Source of the DNA: Mycobacterium branderi
Lineage (GTDB): Bacteria; Actinomycetota; Actinomycetes; Mycobacteriales; Mycobacteriaceae
Length of the DNA: 64,000 bases
Assembly: GCF_010728725.1 (NCBI RefSeq)
Contig: NZ_AP022607.1
Span: 682,001 to 746,000, forward strand
Reading direction: 5' to 3'
Shown here: positions 50,801 to 58,951 of the stretch, piece after piece
How positions within the stretch are numbered: the first letter of the stretch is position 1
How the letters are laid out: every line of letters begins with the position of its first letter
The notes under the pieces: generated by a model
What the model saw: only the letters and a program-made list of their open reading frames with translations
Database searches by the model: none
Told to the model about the DNA's origin: nothing
Made by a program: the position numbers and the translations under genes

Positions 50801-51528
50801 GCCGCCGGTTCCCACTCCCGGCGCTCCGCGCGTTCCGCGCGTTCAGCCGCTTCGACGTCGACAGCCTTCGTGAGCATCACCGTCACGACGATCATCCAGA
50901 TGCAGAAGACGGTCAGCGGAATCCAGAAGGCGAACATCCCGTTCCAGGCCAACGGCCCGGTCTTGAACAGATAGATCGCGCAGCCGGGCACGCCCAGCAC
51001 CGCGTACCAGATGTTGAAGTAGCCGAACCAGCGTGGGAAGCTCGGCCGTTCGCGCTTGTCGATGAACACACAGAAGGCCAGGATGACCACTTGCGTGATC
51101 AGCGGGCCGACGAGCCCTACGAAGATGAACCAGAAGACGTCGTTGAGTGCCTGCGTCACATCGGGTGCGCGCTCGGGGCGATACGCGGCCGCGACCGCGA
51201 AAATCGCGCACAGTGAGAAGCCGAACGGGAACGTCACGCTCAACATCACCTGGGTAAGCGACATCACGCCCCAGTAGCCCTCGATGCGCCGGACTTGGCG
51301 AGACAACAGTGCGAAGAACGGCGCGAACAGGAACGCGAAGAAGATCATCAACGCCAAACCGATTCGGATACGCCAACTTTTGTGCGCATAGATCGCCGCG
51401 ATCTGCTCAGCGCTGTCACTGGGCCGCATCGGCGGGATGACACCGGCAATGAACCAGAACATGACCAGGAATGCGCCGACCATGGCCAGCCCCAACCACG
51501 CGGAGGCCTTCTCGATCGTCACGTGCAT
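50797..51528 (-). CDS. Hypothetical seven-TM-like membrane protein
   Basis: A 243-aa protein with about six or seven TM segments (for example LGLAMVGAFLVMFWFIAGVI, IGLALMIFFAFLFAPFFALL, NGMFAFWIPLTVFCIWMIVV). No family recognised. It heads the operon with subunit III- and IV-like genes, overlapping the former by GTGA, and is preceded by the 25-bp palindrome. A role in the same membrane redox complex is inference. Confidence 0.65.
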   Translation of the reverse strand: MHVTIEKASAWLGLAMVGAFLVMFWFIAGVIPPMRPSDSAEQIAAIYAHKSWRIRIGLALMIFFAFLFAPFFALLSRQVRRIEGYWGVMSLTQVMLSVTFPFGFSLCAIFAVAAAYRPERAPDVTQALNDVFWFIFVGLVGPLITQVVILAFCVFIDKRERPSFPRWFGYFNIWYAVLGVPGCAIYLFKTGPLAWNGMFAFWIPLTVFCIWMIVVTVMLTKAVDVEAAERAERAERREWEPAA

Positions 51529-51587
51529 ATGCGCACCCCTACCCTCTGCGGCAAAGAGACGCAGGTCACATTAGGCAGCGCTGGGCA

Positions 51588-51612
51588 GTTAGTCAATCAT
51601 TGATTGACTAAC
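51588..51612. promoter_or_regulatory. 25-bp perfect palindrome, TetR-type operator
   Basis: GTTAGTCAATCA (51588-51599), one central T, TGATTGACTAAC (51601-51612): 12-bp perfect arms. It is 60 nt before the start of the oxidase-subunit operon. The TetR gene in the same operon (49268) is the likely binder. The remainder of the 51529-51749 gap shows no gene. Confidence 0.7.
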
Positions 51613-51749
51613 GCATACAACGGGCGTCGGCGGCCACTCCTACCAGACAGCCGACGTACCGGTCCTGCGCTACTCCTTCAACCGTGCCCAGGGACGACCG
51701 GCAAGCCGTTGTTGAGCCGACGAGCTTGCGAGAGCGACGCTGTACTCGA

Positions 51750-52352
51750 TTACCAGCGTGACGCCAGGGGATCGTCGAATAGGTCGTATTTGCCGGTGCA
51801 CTTCCATTGCTCGAGCGCCTTGTGCGGAGCGCCGAACCATCGGACGTACGAAGCGACCTCGGCCGGGGCGCGTGCTGCGTCGGTAAGGTGCCCGGTTGGG
51901 ATTTCCTCAGGCGTAAGCGGTGCGCCCAGAAAGGGGTTAAGGACTCGGGCTCCGAACAAGATCACGTTGTGGGTCCCGGGCAGCGCAGCCGAGGGCACGA
52001 TCATTGCGGTTGCTCCGCTGTCACGAACGACATCGGCCAATACCTGCGTAGGGGCATAGTCATCGCCGACCAGCTCATCAGCGGTGAGCCCGTATCGGGA
52101 GCAATCGTCGAAGTCGACGTGGATGACGCCATCGACGTCGAGCACTGCCGTCCACAAATTCAGGACGACGTCGTCGGGATTGCCACTGCTACCGACGTTG
52201 TGGCGAAGCATTTCGGCGGCAGGGCCGAGCGGATGAAGACACAGGTATTGGATTGTGTCGCTTCGTGCACGACTGAAACGGCCGGAGCGCGAGCTCGGGA
52301 ACGCCCACCACGGCGAGTCGTAGGACGCGTGGCGAAATGCCGTCAGTCTCAT
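51750..52352 (-). CDS. RES-domain toxin (NAD+ phosphorylase-type)
   Basis: A 200-aa RES-family protein: MRLTAFRHASYDSPWWAFPSS, the GRFSR motif, and YLCLHPLGPAAEMLRH with the conserved Tyr/Glu pattern. RES toxins such as MbcT degrade NAD+ by phosphorolysis when freed from their antitoxin. ATG 52352 overlaps the antitoxin stop as ATGA, so toxin and antitoxin are translationally coupled. The catalytic residues look present but cannot be proved by eye. Confidence 0.78.
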   Translation of the reverse strand: MRLTAFRHASYDSPWWAFPSSRSGRFSRARSDTIQYLCLHPLGPAAEMLRHNVGSSGNPDDVVLNLWTAVLDVDGVIHVDFDDCSRYGLTADELVGDDYAPTQVLADVVRDSGATAMIVPSAALPGTHNVILFGARVLNPFLGAPLTPEEIPTGHLTDAARAPAEVASYVRWFGAPHKALEQWKCTGKYDLFDDPLASRW

Positions 52353-53002
52353 CCCGTCATGGCACGAGCCCCGGTGGCGGCGCCCAGAAGGTTCGGGTAG
52401 CACAGCGGATCATCGAGCAGGTCGATGGGGCGCCGGGCGAGCACCGGGTGCTCCCGGTGAAACCAGGCCACGACTCCCGGACCCGTGAACGAGTGGCGTA
52501 ACTGGTTCACGACCTGCCCGAGAATGCGGATACGCGCGGCGTCATCTGCGGCCGGCTGCGGTCCGTCCGAAGCGAGCCAGCGCTGAAGCTGGCGCACCGA
52601 AACGCCCAGCAGATCCGCGAGTGTCTTCTGCGGAGCCGCGAGGATTTCGGCCGTACGGCCAAGTACGTCGCGCACCGGAGCATCGTCGCCGTATGGCTGG
52701 TTTTCGGTGATGTCGCGCAAGGCATGGCGGAATTGTTCGAGGGCTACCCGAATATCGCGGCGCTGGTCGGTGTCATTGTCATGGCGGAGTGCTTTTTCTG
52801 CGCGAAATGCCGCTGCCCACAGCGTTGTCATCAGGTAGGGGTCGGCCTGCAATCGCAACGGCGTCGCCGCGCCCAGCGTCGGTTCCAGGCTGTCCACGAG
52901 CCGGGCTACCTCGTCGGGAACCGTCTTAGAGCGCTGTAACAGCTTGGTCGCTTCATTCACCCGCCCGAGCAGGTCATGAAGCTCAGCTGCTGTCGTAATC
53001 AT
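52349..53002 (-). CDS. Xre/MbcA/ParS-type antitoxin
   Basis: A 217-aa protein. The HTH-like ADLLGVSVRQLQRWLASDG and the DUF2384-like toxin-binding end (VVAWFHREHPVLARRPIDLLDDP) are characteristic of antitoxins paired with RES toxins. It is first in a two-gene operon with the RES toxin. A short palindrome TACG-A-CGTA at 53013-53021 lies just before its start and may be the operator. The N-terminal 100 residues are helical and probably dimerise. Confidence 0.78.
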   Translation of the reverse strand: MITTAAELHDLLGRVNEATKLLQRSKTVPDEVARLVDSLEPTLGAATPLRLQADPYLMTTLWAAAFRAEKALRHDNDTDQRRDIRVALEQFRHALRDITENQPYGDDAPVRDVLGRTAEILAAPQKTLADLLGVSVRQLQRWLASDGPQPAADDAARIRILGQVVNQLRHSFTGPGVVAWFHREHPVLARRPIDLLDDPLCYPNLLGAATGARAMTG

Positions 53003-53062
53003 GTCACTATGGTACGACGTATTTACGCAAATTAGCTACCGTGCGCGTCCAGCCGAATCAGC

Positions 53063-53695
53063 TCACCGTGTCGGCTCGGCCGTCAGATCGTCGGGACCTG
53101 CATTTTCGCTCGGGCGGTCGAACGCCAAGCCAAGCACCGTGCGTTCGACCCGGCGCCACCGTGTATTCAGTTCGGCCGTGGGGCATTTGAGTGCATGCTC
53201 AAGCAGTGGTCCCAGCAGCACGGGCGCCACTTCGACCAGCGTGCTCATGGCTGCCGCGACAGCAGAGTCCGGCGAGCCGTCGTCGGCGAATTGTGCACAT
53301 CGATGTTCGATCGCGTCGCGGAACCAGTCCGCGGGCGCAGCCGATTCGAGCAGCCCGCGCCGTAGGTACGCGGCAACGACGGGATTGGCAGCCAGGAACT
53401 CGTCGTAGCGGGCCAGATGACCGGCAAATGATCCCGGCGCCGAGCCGTCCGTGGCGCTGATGCCGGCCAGTTGCTCCGACACCCAGGACTGCACCTCGGC
53501 CAGCAACCGGTGCTTGGTCTTGTAGTGATGTTGGACCAATCCCGGTGAAACATCGGCGCGTTCGGCGACCGCCTTCAGCGTGGGTCCCCGCTGGCCTCGC
53601 TCGGCATACAGCTCCATCGCCGCGTGACGGATCCGCTCCCGGGGCGACGACTCCGCCGCCGGGGCGCGGTGAGGCGCTGCGGTGTGGTCTGCCAT
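53063..53695 (-). CDS. TetR-family regulator (PpdK-region)
   Basis: A 210-aa TetR protein: HTH at PTLKAVAERADVSPGLVQHHYKTKHRLL. The same QHHYKTK motif occurs in the TetR at 61322, so the two are related. ATG 53695 removes a 42-residue non-family extension. It is divergent from ppdK, and the 37-bp palindrome at 53821-53857 lies between. The related site at 57826-57861 suggests that it also controls the PEP-utilising protein and the 57923 operon. Confidence 0.85.
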   Translation of the reverse strand: MADHTAAPHRAPAAESSPRERIRHAAMELYAERGQRGPTLKAVAERADVSPGLVQHHYKTKHRLLAEVQSWVSEQLAGISATDGSAPGSFAGHLARYDEFLAANPVVAAYLRRGLLESAAPADWFRDAIEHRCAQFADDGSPDSAVAAAMSTLVEVAPVLLGPLLEHALKCPTAELNTRWRRVERTVLGLAFDRPSENAGPDDLTAEPTR

Positions 53696-53820
53696 CTGCG
53701 GTGTCAGCGTCTTTCCTGGTGGTCGGAGGCCGTGTCGGCACCCGGTGTGCCTCCACAGTAATTCGCCCTCGTCCTCGCGTGGCCGGATAGCTGTCCGCAT
53801 ACGCTTGCCCCGGCAGCGCA

Positions 53821-53857
53821 CGATGTGCTTGTATTGGTTTTAGATACAAACACATCG
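53821..53857. promoter_or_regulatory. 37-bp palindrome between TetR and ppdK
   Basis: CGATGTGCTTGTAT (53821-53834), a 9-nt spacer, and ATACAAACACATCG (53844-53857): 13 of 14 positions pair. It lies in the divergent promoter of TetR (53695) and ppdK (53898). CGATGTG-TTGTAT also occurs at 57826-57839, so the site is probably a shared TetR operator. Confidence 0.7.
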
Positions 53858-53897
53858 TAATGTTACAGAAGGTGAGGTCGGACCGATTTTCCCGGCG

Positions 53898-55523
53898 ATG
53901 GACGGGCCGATCACGACGCGCGTCCCCAACGATCTTCCCAGTCGCGACTCTGACGTGGTCTTGCTCGACGGCTCCGCCTGCCAGTCGCCGGACGTGCTGG
54001 GAAACAAGGGATTTGGCATCAACACGATGCGTCGCCGTGGCCTTCCGGTACCCCCGGCATTCTGTATCACCACCGACGTGTGTGCCCGCTGGTTCGACGA
54101 TCCCGACACCACCGTGGAACGAATCTGGCCGCACGTGTGCGAGAAGGTGGCGTGGCTGGAGGCCGAAACATCGCGCAGCTTCGGCGCCGGGCCACGGCCG
54201 CTGCTGGTCAGCGTGCGCAGCGGCGCCGCTCAATCCATGCCGGGAATGCTCGACACCATCCTCAACCTCGGCATCGACGACGCAGTGGAAAGCGCGCTGG
54301 CCCAAGAGTTCTCACCGGCATTCGCCCATGACACACGGGACCGATTCTTGCGGATGTACCGCAGCATTGTGCTCTGCGGCGGCGACGAGCGCATCCCTGA
54401 CGACCCGCATCAGCAATTGCGGGGAGCCATCGAGGCGGTCTTCCGGTCGTGGACCAGCGAGCGCGCGATCGTCTACCGCCGCCACCGCGGCCTGGATGAC
54501 CTTGCCGGCACCGCGGTCGTGGTACAGGCCATGGTTTTCGGCAACAAGGACAAAAACTCCGGAACCGGCGTTTTGTTCTCCCGCGATCCGAGGACGGGCG
54601 CCAACACCGCATTCGGCGAATGGCTCGCCGGCGGGCAGGGCGAGGACGTCGTATCGGGCGTTGCTGACGTCGAACCGATCGCGATACTCGCGCAGCGGCT
54701 TCCGTCGGTGCACGCCGAGCTCATGCGGGCGGCGCGCACCCTGGAAGAGGTCACCGGCGACGTGCAGGACATCGAGTTCACCGTCGAAGATGGCCGGCTT
54801 TGGCTGCTGCAGACCCGAACAGCCAAACGCTCCGCACAAGCCGCGGTGCGGCTGGCGCTCGCGCTGCGCCGTGAGGGCCTCATCGACGATGATGAAACGC
54901 TGCGGCGGGTGACGCCTGACCATGTGCGCACGCTTGTGCTGCCGGCGCTGCAGCCCGAAACACGTCTTGCGGCACGGTTGCTGGCCACCGGCCTGGCCGC
55001 CTGTCCCGGCGTGGCGGCGGGCCGGGCCTACACCGATGTCGACGATGCCATCGATGCCGCCGAACGCGGCGAAGACGTCATCCTCCTCCGCACCGCCACC
55101 AGTCCCGACGACGTGCAGGGCATGCTGGCCGCGCGCGGCATCGTGACCGAGATAGGCGGCGCAACCAGCCATGCCGCGGTGGTCGGCCGCGAACTGGGTC
55201 GTCCATCGGTCGTTGGCTGCGGACGCGGACTGGTCGAGCGACTCGCGGGGACGTTGATCACCGTCGATGGCACGCAGGGCGAGGTCCGGGAGGGCGCCCT
55301 CGAGCTGACCGCGTGGTCAGAGAGCGACTCCCCCGACCTGGCCGCGCTGACCGAGATCGCCTACCGGCACAGCCCTCTGCGTGCGCACGCCGGCGGCAAT
55401 CACCCTTGCCTGCGTGACGACTCAGAGGCAGCAGTCCGCGACGCGCTGGCCGACGGACTGTCCGACGTCTGCTCGCCGACACCATTGATCACGATGTTGA
55501 CGGCGATACACCTCACGAGATGA
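53898..55523 (+). CDS. ppdK: Short pyruvate, phosphate dikinase-like protein
   Basis: A 541-aa protein. N-terminal ATP-grasp/PPDK region: NKGFGINTMRRRGLPVPPAF and VSVRSGAAQSMPGMLDTILNLG. The histidine (phospho-carrier) domain is EIGGATSHAAVVGRELGRPSVVG with H425 as the phosphoryl acceptor. The large PEP/pyruvate-binding TIM barrel of true PPDK (about 870 aa) is missing, as in the mycobacterial short PpdK. It would transfer phosphate from ATP to its own His; the final acceptor is unclear. It overlaps the next gene by ATGA. Confidence 0.85.
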   Translation: MDGPITTRVPNDLPSRDSDVVLLDGSACQSPDVLGNKGFGINTMRRRGLPVPPAFCITTDVCARWFDDPDTTVERIWPHVCEKVAWLEAETSRSFGAGPRPLLVSVRSGAAQSMPGMLDTILNLGIDDAVESALAQEFSPAFAHDTRDRFLRMYRSIVLCGGDERIPDDPHQQLRGAIEAVFRSWTSERAIVYRRHRGLDDLAGTAVVVQAMVFGNKDKNSGTGVLFSRDPRTGANTAFGEWLAGGQGEDVVSGVADVEPIAILAQRLPSVHAELMRAARTLEEVTGDVQDIEFTVEDGRLWLLQTRTAKRSAQAAVRLALALRREGLIDDDETLRRVTPDHVRTLVLPALQPETRLAARLLATGLAACPGVAAGRAYTDVDDAIDAAERGEDVILLRTATSPDDVQGMLAARGIVTEIGGATSHAAVVGRELGRPSVVGCGRGLVERLAGTLITVDGTQGEVREGALELTAWSESDSPDLAALTEIAYRHSPLRAHAGGNHPCLRDDSEAAVRDALADGLSDVCSPTPLITMLTAIHLTR

Positions 55524-56140
55524 TTCGAGGCGAAGCCATGCTCGAACTTCAAGTATTGCAAGCGGTTCGGCTCAAGGGCCGCATCGCGCCGGCCGACTTG
55601 CAAGACACCGTCGGCGGCGACGCTGCCGCCGTAGCGGAGGCCATCGCCTCGCTGAAGCAATCGGGGTTGGTGTCCGGCGAAGGCTCGCTGCGGCTCAGCG
55701 CCGACGGCCGCGCACGGCTTAACGAGCTGCTGACACAGGAGCGCACAGAACTCGATGTGCCGGCCGTGGCGGCCGCCTATGACGAATTCCGGTCTGTCAA
55801 CGCCGAATTCAAAGCTTTGGTAGCGGATTGGCAGCTCAGGGACGGCTCGCCGAACATGCACGACGACGCCGACTACGACGCGGCGGTGCTGGCGCGGCTC
55901 GAGGACGTACATGCGCGCGCCCTGCCGGTCATCGCCGCGGCGGCAACGCAGCTCCCGCGCCTGGCGCGCTACGGCGAAAAGTTAAGCGGTGCACTGGATA
56001 AAGTCCGCGCCGGGGACACCACCTGGCTGGCGCGCCCGGTCGCCGACTCCTATCACACCGTGTGGTTCGAGCTGCACGAAGAACTCATCGCGGCGAGCGG
56101 GCTGACGCGCGAGGACGAAGCCACCGCCGGCCATGCGTGA
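55520..56140 (+). CDS. Winged-helix-type partner protein of ppdK
   Basis: A 206-aa protein. Residues about 8-75 look like a winged-helix (RLKGRIAPADLQDTVGGDAAAVAEAIASLKQSGLVSGEG...LSADGRARLNELL); the rest is helical with YHTVWFELHEELIAASGL near the end. Tightly coupled to ppdK (ATGA). The family, found next to short PpdK in mycobacteria, has no established function; DNA binding or binding of the dikinase are both possible. It is convergent with the PEP-utilising gene at 56150 (9-nt gap). Confidence 0.65.
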   Translation: MIRGEAMLELQVLQAVRLKGRIAPADLQDTVGGDAAAVAEAIASLKQSGLVSGEGSLRLSADGRARLNELLTQERTELDVPAVAAAYDEFRSVNAEFKALVADWQLRDGSPNMHDDADYDAAVLARLEDVHARALPVIAAAATQLPRLARYGEKLSGALDKVRAGDTTWLARPVADSYHTVWFELHEELIAASGLTREDEATAGHA

Positions 56141-56149
56141 CCGGCGTGC

Positions 56150-57781
56150 TCAGGCCTCCGGCACGCCCTGCTGCGCGCGCTGCAGGATCTGCACCGTACC
56201 GGCGGTGCCGTCGATGCGACAGTAGTCGCCGGTGTGCAGCGCCCGCGATCCATGCTTGGTGTTGACGATGCAGGGAATCCCCAACTCCCGGGCGATGATC
56301 GCGGCGTGGTTGAACGTCCCGCCGATGTCGACCACCAGCGCGCTGGACAAAAACATCAGCGAAGCCCAGCTCGGGTCGGTCATCCGGGTGACAAGGATTT
56401 CCCCGGGTTCGATCTCGGCGTCCGGATCGGCCGCGTCCAAGATGACACGCACCGGCCCTTCGACCACGCCCGCGCTGGCTCCCACCCCCTGCAACTGGGT
56501 GATGTCATCGACCGGCGTGTGGGTGCGCGGCGTCGGCATGCCCAGCCAGGTCGGCGGCAATTCCATCGCCTGGTATTGGCGGTGCCGCTCCCGGCGGCGG
56601 GCCACCAGGGCGGTCCAGTCGGCCCTCTGCCTCGAGGCGATCTCCTCGACGGTAAGGAAGAACACGTCCTCGGGGTCGTCCAGCGCGCCCTGCTCGGCCA
56701 GGCAGGTCCCGATTCGGCGGGCGCACGCGCGCGCCATGTCAAGTGATTGCAGGAACGCCGCCTTTGCGACGCCGCGCATCGGGATTCCCCGTGCCGCCAT
56801 CCACAGGACCACGTGTGCCAGCGGGCGCTGCCAGGCCGGCAGACGGGCCAGCAGGCGCGCCTCGAGCTCGAGGCGTTCCGCGCGTTTGCGCTGCTCGGCG
56901 GTGAGCGGATCGGCGTCATCGGCCATCGCCGCCCAGCCGGCAAGCGCGTTGCGCAGCGGGCCCTGGTCTTCGCGCCAGACCCGGCCGGACAGCTCCCCTT
57001 CGTTGGGTCCGTGGTAGCCGTGCCGGGCCACCAGCTCGTCGACGGTCAGCTTGTCGCGCGAGGCCGCCCACAGGTCGTGGACCATCGCGGTTTCGGCGTG
57101 CTCGCCATAGCCGCTCATGAAGTCGGTCATATCGCCCACGCCGGTGCGGGCCACCAGGGCCGACAGCGCTTCGAACGCCGGCTGTACGACGCAGGCGACC
57201 GCCTGCCCATCGAGAATCACGCTGCGCCGGAAGTGTTCCCGCGCGTCGGCCAGCTGGGCGATGGCCTCGGTGAGACTCATCGTCGCCACCGACCGGATCC
57301 GCCCCCGCCACCAGCGATCCACCGCCCGTTGGTTGGCGCGCAGTTGCGCGGGCAATCGCAGGAAGGCCGTGGTGGAGCGCACCGCGATCAGCGGGTAGCG
57401 GCGCCGGCGCCGGCGCGGCCGGTAGTTGGGCGGGACGATGCCATAGATTCGTTCGGCCAGCCGTGCGCCCGAGGTTCCCGGCAGCGAATCGCCCATCCGG
57501 GTAAGGAAATCCACGCGGCCGGCCACCCGGCCGAAGAAGATGTTGACGGTCCGCTCCGCCGGATCGGCCGGTACCCCGCGTTCACGCCGCGGCAGCACTC
57601 CCATGGAAACGAAGGGTTCCCGCATGCTGCATTCAGCGGGCTCGCTCCAGATCGACCAACTCAACGGCGTCATCACGCCGGGCATCGCCTCCCCGATGTT
57701 CGACGAACTCCAAAACGCGTCCGGTGCGCTATTCCCGTGCACCGGGTTGTCGTCTTCGGTGACCGCATCGGCAATAGCCAT
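56150..57781 (-). CDS. PEP-utilising-type (histidine-domain) protein without ATP-grasp
   Basis: A 543-aa protein. The C-terminal histidine domain is seen in VVDIGGTFNHAAIIARELGIPCIV (His about 492). The long N-terminal part (about 1-420) is helical, with Arg-rich stretches, as in the central helical domain of rifampin phosphotransferase and PEP-synthase-like proteins; no ATP-grasp is recognisable. ATG 57781 follows AAAGGA. Divergent from the 57923 operon, with a site related to the ppdK palindrome between. A model with phosphate relay from PpdK to this His is inference. Confidence 0.65.
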   Translation of the reverse strand: MAIADAVTEDDNPVHGNSAPDAFWSSSNIGEAMPGVMTPLSWSIWSEPAECSMREPFVSMGVLPRRERGVPADPAERTVNIFFGRVAGRVDFLTRMGDSLPGTSGARLAERIYGIVPPNYRPRRRRRRYPLIAVRSTTAFLRLPAQLRANQRAVDRWWRGRIRSVATMSLTEAIAQLADAREHFRRSVILDGQAVACVVQPAFEALSALVARTGVGDMTDFMSGYGEHAETAMVHDLWAASRDKLTVDELVARHGYHGPNEGELSGRVWREDQGPLRNALAGWAAMADDADPLTAEQRKRAERLELEARLLARLPAWQRPLAHVVLWMAARGIPMRGVAKAAFLQSLDMARACARRIGTCLAEQGALDDPEDVFFLTVEEIASRQRADWTALVARRRERHRQYQAMELPPTWLGMPTPRTHTPVDDITQLQGVGASAGVVEGPVRVILDAADPDAEIEPGEILVTRMTDPSWASLMFLSSALVVDIGGTFNHAAIIARELGIPCIVNTKHGSRALHTGDYCRIDGTAGTVQILQRAQQGVPEA

Positions 57782-57825
57782 CGTCGTCCTTTCGTGAACC
57801 GCCTCCATGCGAGCATACCGCCCGA

Positions 57826-57861
57826 CGATGTGTTTGTATTGATTTCGATACATTAACATTG
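57826..57861. promoter_or_regulatory. Second operator-like site related to the ppdK palindrome
   Basis: CGATGTGTTTGTAT (57826-57839), an 8-nt spacer and a partly matching right half (ATACA...ACATTG, 57848-57861). The left 14 bases equal the left arm at 53821 except one position. It lies in the divergent promoter of the PEP-utilising gene and the 57923 operon, which suggests control by the TetR at 53063. Confidence 0.5.
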
Positions 57862-57922
57862 ACATGCCGGACGATGGGTGAGAGGGTCGGCTTGTGCGAG
57901 CGAATGAGCCGGGACGCAAACG

Positions 57923-58939
57923 GTGATCACCAGCGCCGACGATGCCCTGCATGTGCCTGTCTCAGATGACTTCTGGTGGTCGGAGACCTACTACTTCAAT
58001 TTCGATGCGCCCGCGGCCGGCCTGTCGTGCATCGTCTATCCCTGGCTGCGCGCCAATCTGGGAGTGGCCACCTGCGGGGTGGCGGTGTGGCAGGGCTTCG
58101 CCACGTCGCCGTTTCAGATGCGGCTCTATGACTGGCAGCAGCAGTTGCCGATGCCCGAGGGCGAGCTTCCCAACGTGACGTTCGCCAACGGCGTCAGCAT
58201 CGAATGCCTGCAGCCGCTGATGACATATCGGCTGCGGTATCGCTCCCCCGCCTCGATGCGCCAGCAGACGGCATTCGATGTGACGTGGGAGGGCATCGCG
58301 CCGCCTTACGAGGTGCTCAACCATGAGCTGCGGTTTTTAGGCAAGGGCCATTACGACCAGCTCGGGCATGCCCGGGGGTGGCTGCAGATCGACGACGAAC
58401 GTCACGTCGTCGACTCGTACGTGGGCCGCGACCGCTCCTGGGGGCCGCGGCCCGATCTGGGCGACGGCATGGGATATGCCACGACGACACTCGGCGTCGC
58501 CTCCCGCGGGCTCGCCTGGCACCTCATGTGTGCCGGTTCATCCGAGGACGACTATCGCTGCGTGGGCGGGGTGCTACTTGTCGACGGCGAAGTGCGTCGC
58601 CTCGCCGGCGCCACCCGCGAAGTGGTGCGCCGGCACAGCAGCGGCCGTCCCGAGGTGGTGCGGGTGACGGGCACCGACGCGACCGGGCGCACCCTAGATG
58701 TCACCGGCGAAGCCCTCAACGGTGCACCGTTTCACGCCAGACCCAACCTGTTCTCCTGGGTGACCGCGATGCACTGGGAGGGCCGGTGGGAGGACCGCGA
58801 CACGTCCTTCTACGGCCAGGACCAGGATGCCTGGTCGTTCAGTCTGTACCGCGACCGAGTTCACCAGGGACGCTTCGCGATGGGCGCACCGGAACCGGTG
58901 ACAACGTCGCCGCGCAGCGCCACCGCACCGACACAGTAA
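57923..58939 (+). CDS. DUF7064/7065-like (CrtC/AttH lipocalin-type) protein
   Basis: A 338-aa beta-rich protein whose two halves fit the paired lipocalin-like barrels of the CrtC/AttH group (ETYYFNFDAPAAGLSCIVYPWLRANLG, GRDRSWGPRPDLG, YATTTLGVASRGLAWHLM). Related proteins in actinobacterial steroid or lipid gene clusters bind or modify hydrophobic molecules. No catalytic set recognised. It starts the 57923-63445 plus-strand run; the SDR gene follows after 12 nt. Confidence 0.7.
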   Translation: MITSADDALHVPVSDDFWWSETYYFNFDAPAAGLSCIVYPWLRANLGVATCGVAVWQGFATSPFQMRLYDWQQQLPMPEGELPNVTFANGVSIECLQPLMTYRLRYRSPASMRQQTAFDVTWEGIAPPYEVLNHELRFLGKGHYDQLGHARGWLQIDDERHVVDSYVGRDRSWGPRPDLGDGMGYATTTLGVASRGLAWHLMCAGSSEDDYRCVGGVLLVDGEVRRLAGATREVVRRHSSGRPEVVRVTGTDATGRTLDVTGEALNGAPFHARPNLFSWVTAMHWEGRWEDRDTSFYGQDQDAWSFSLYRDRVHQGRFAMGAPEPVTTSPRSATAPTQ

Positions 58940-58951
58940 CGGAGAAGAAAA

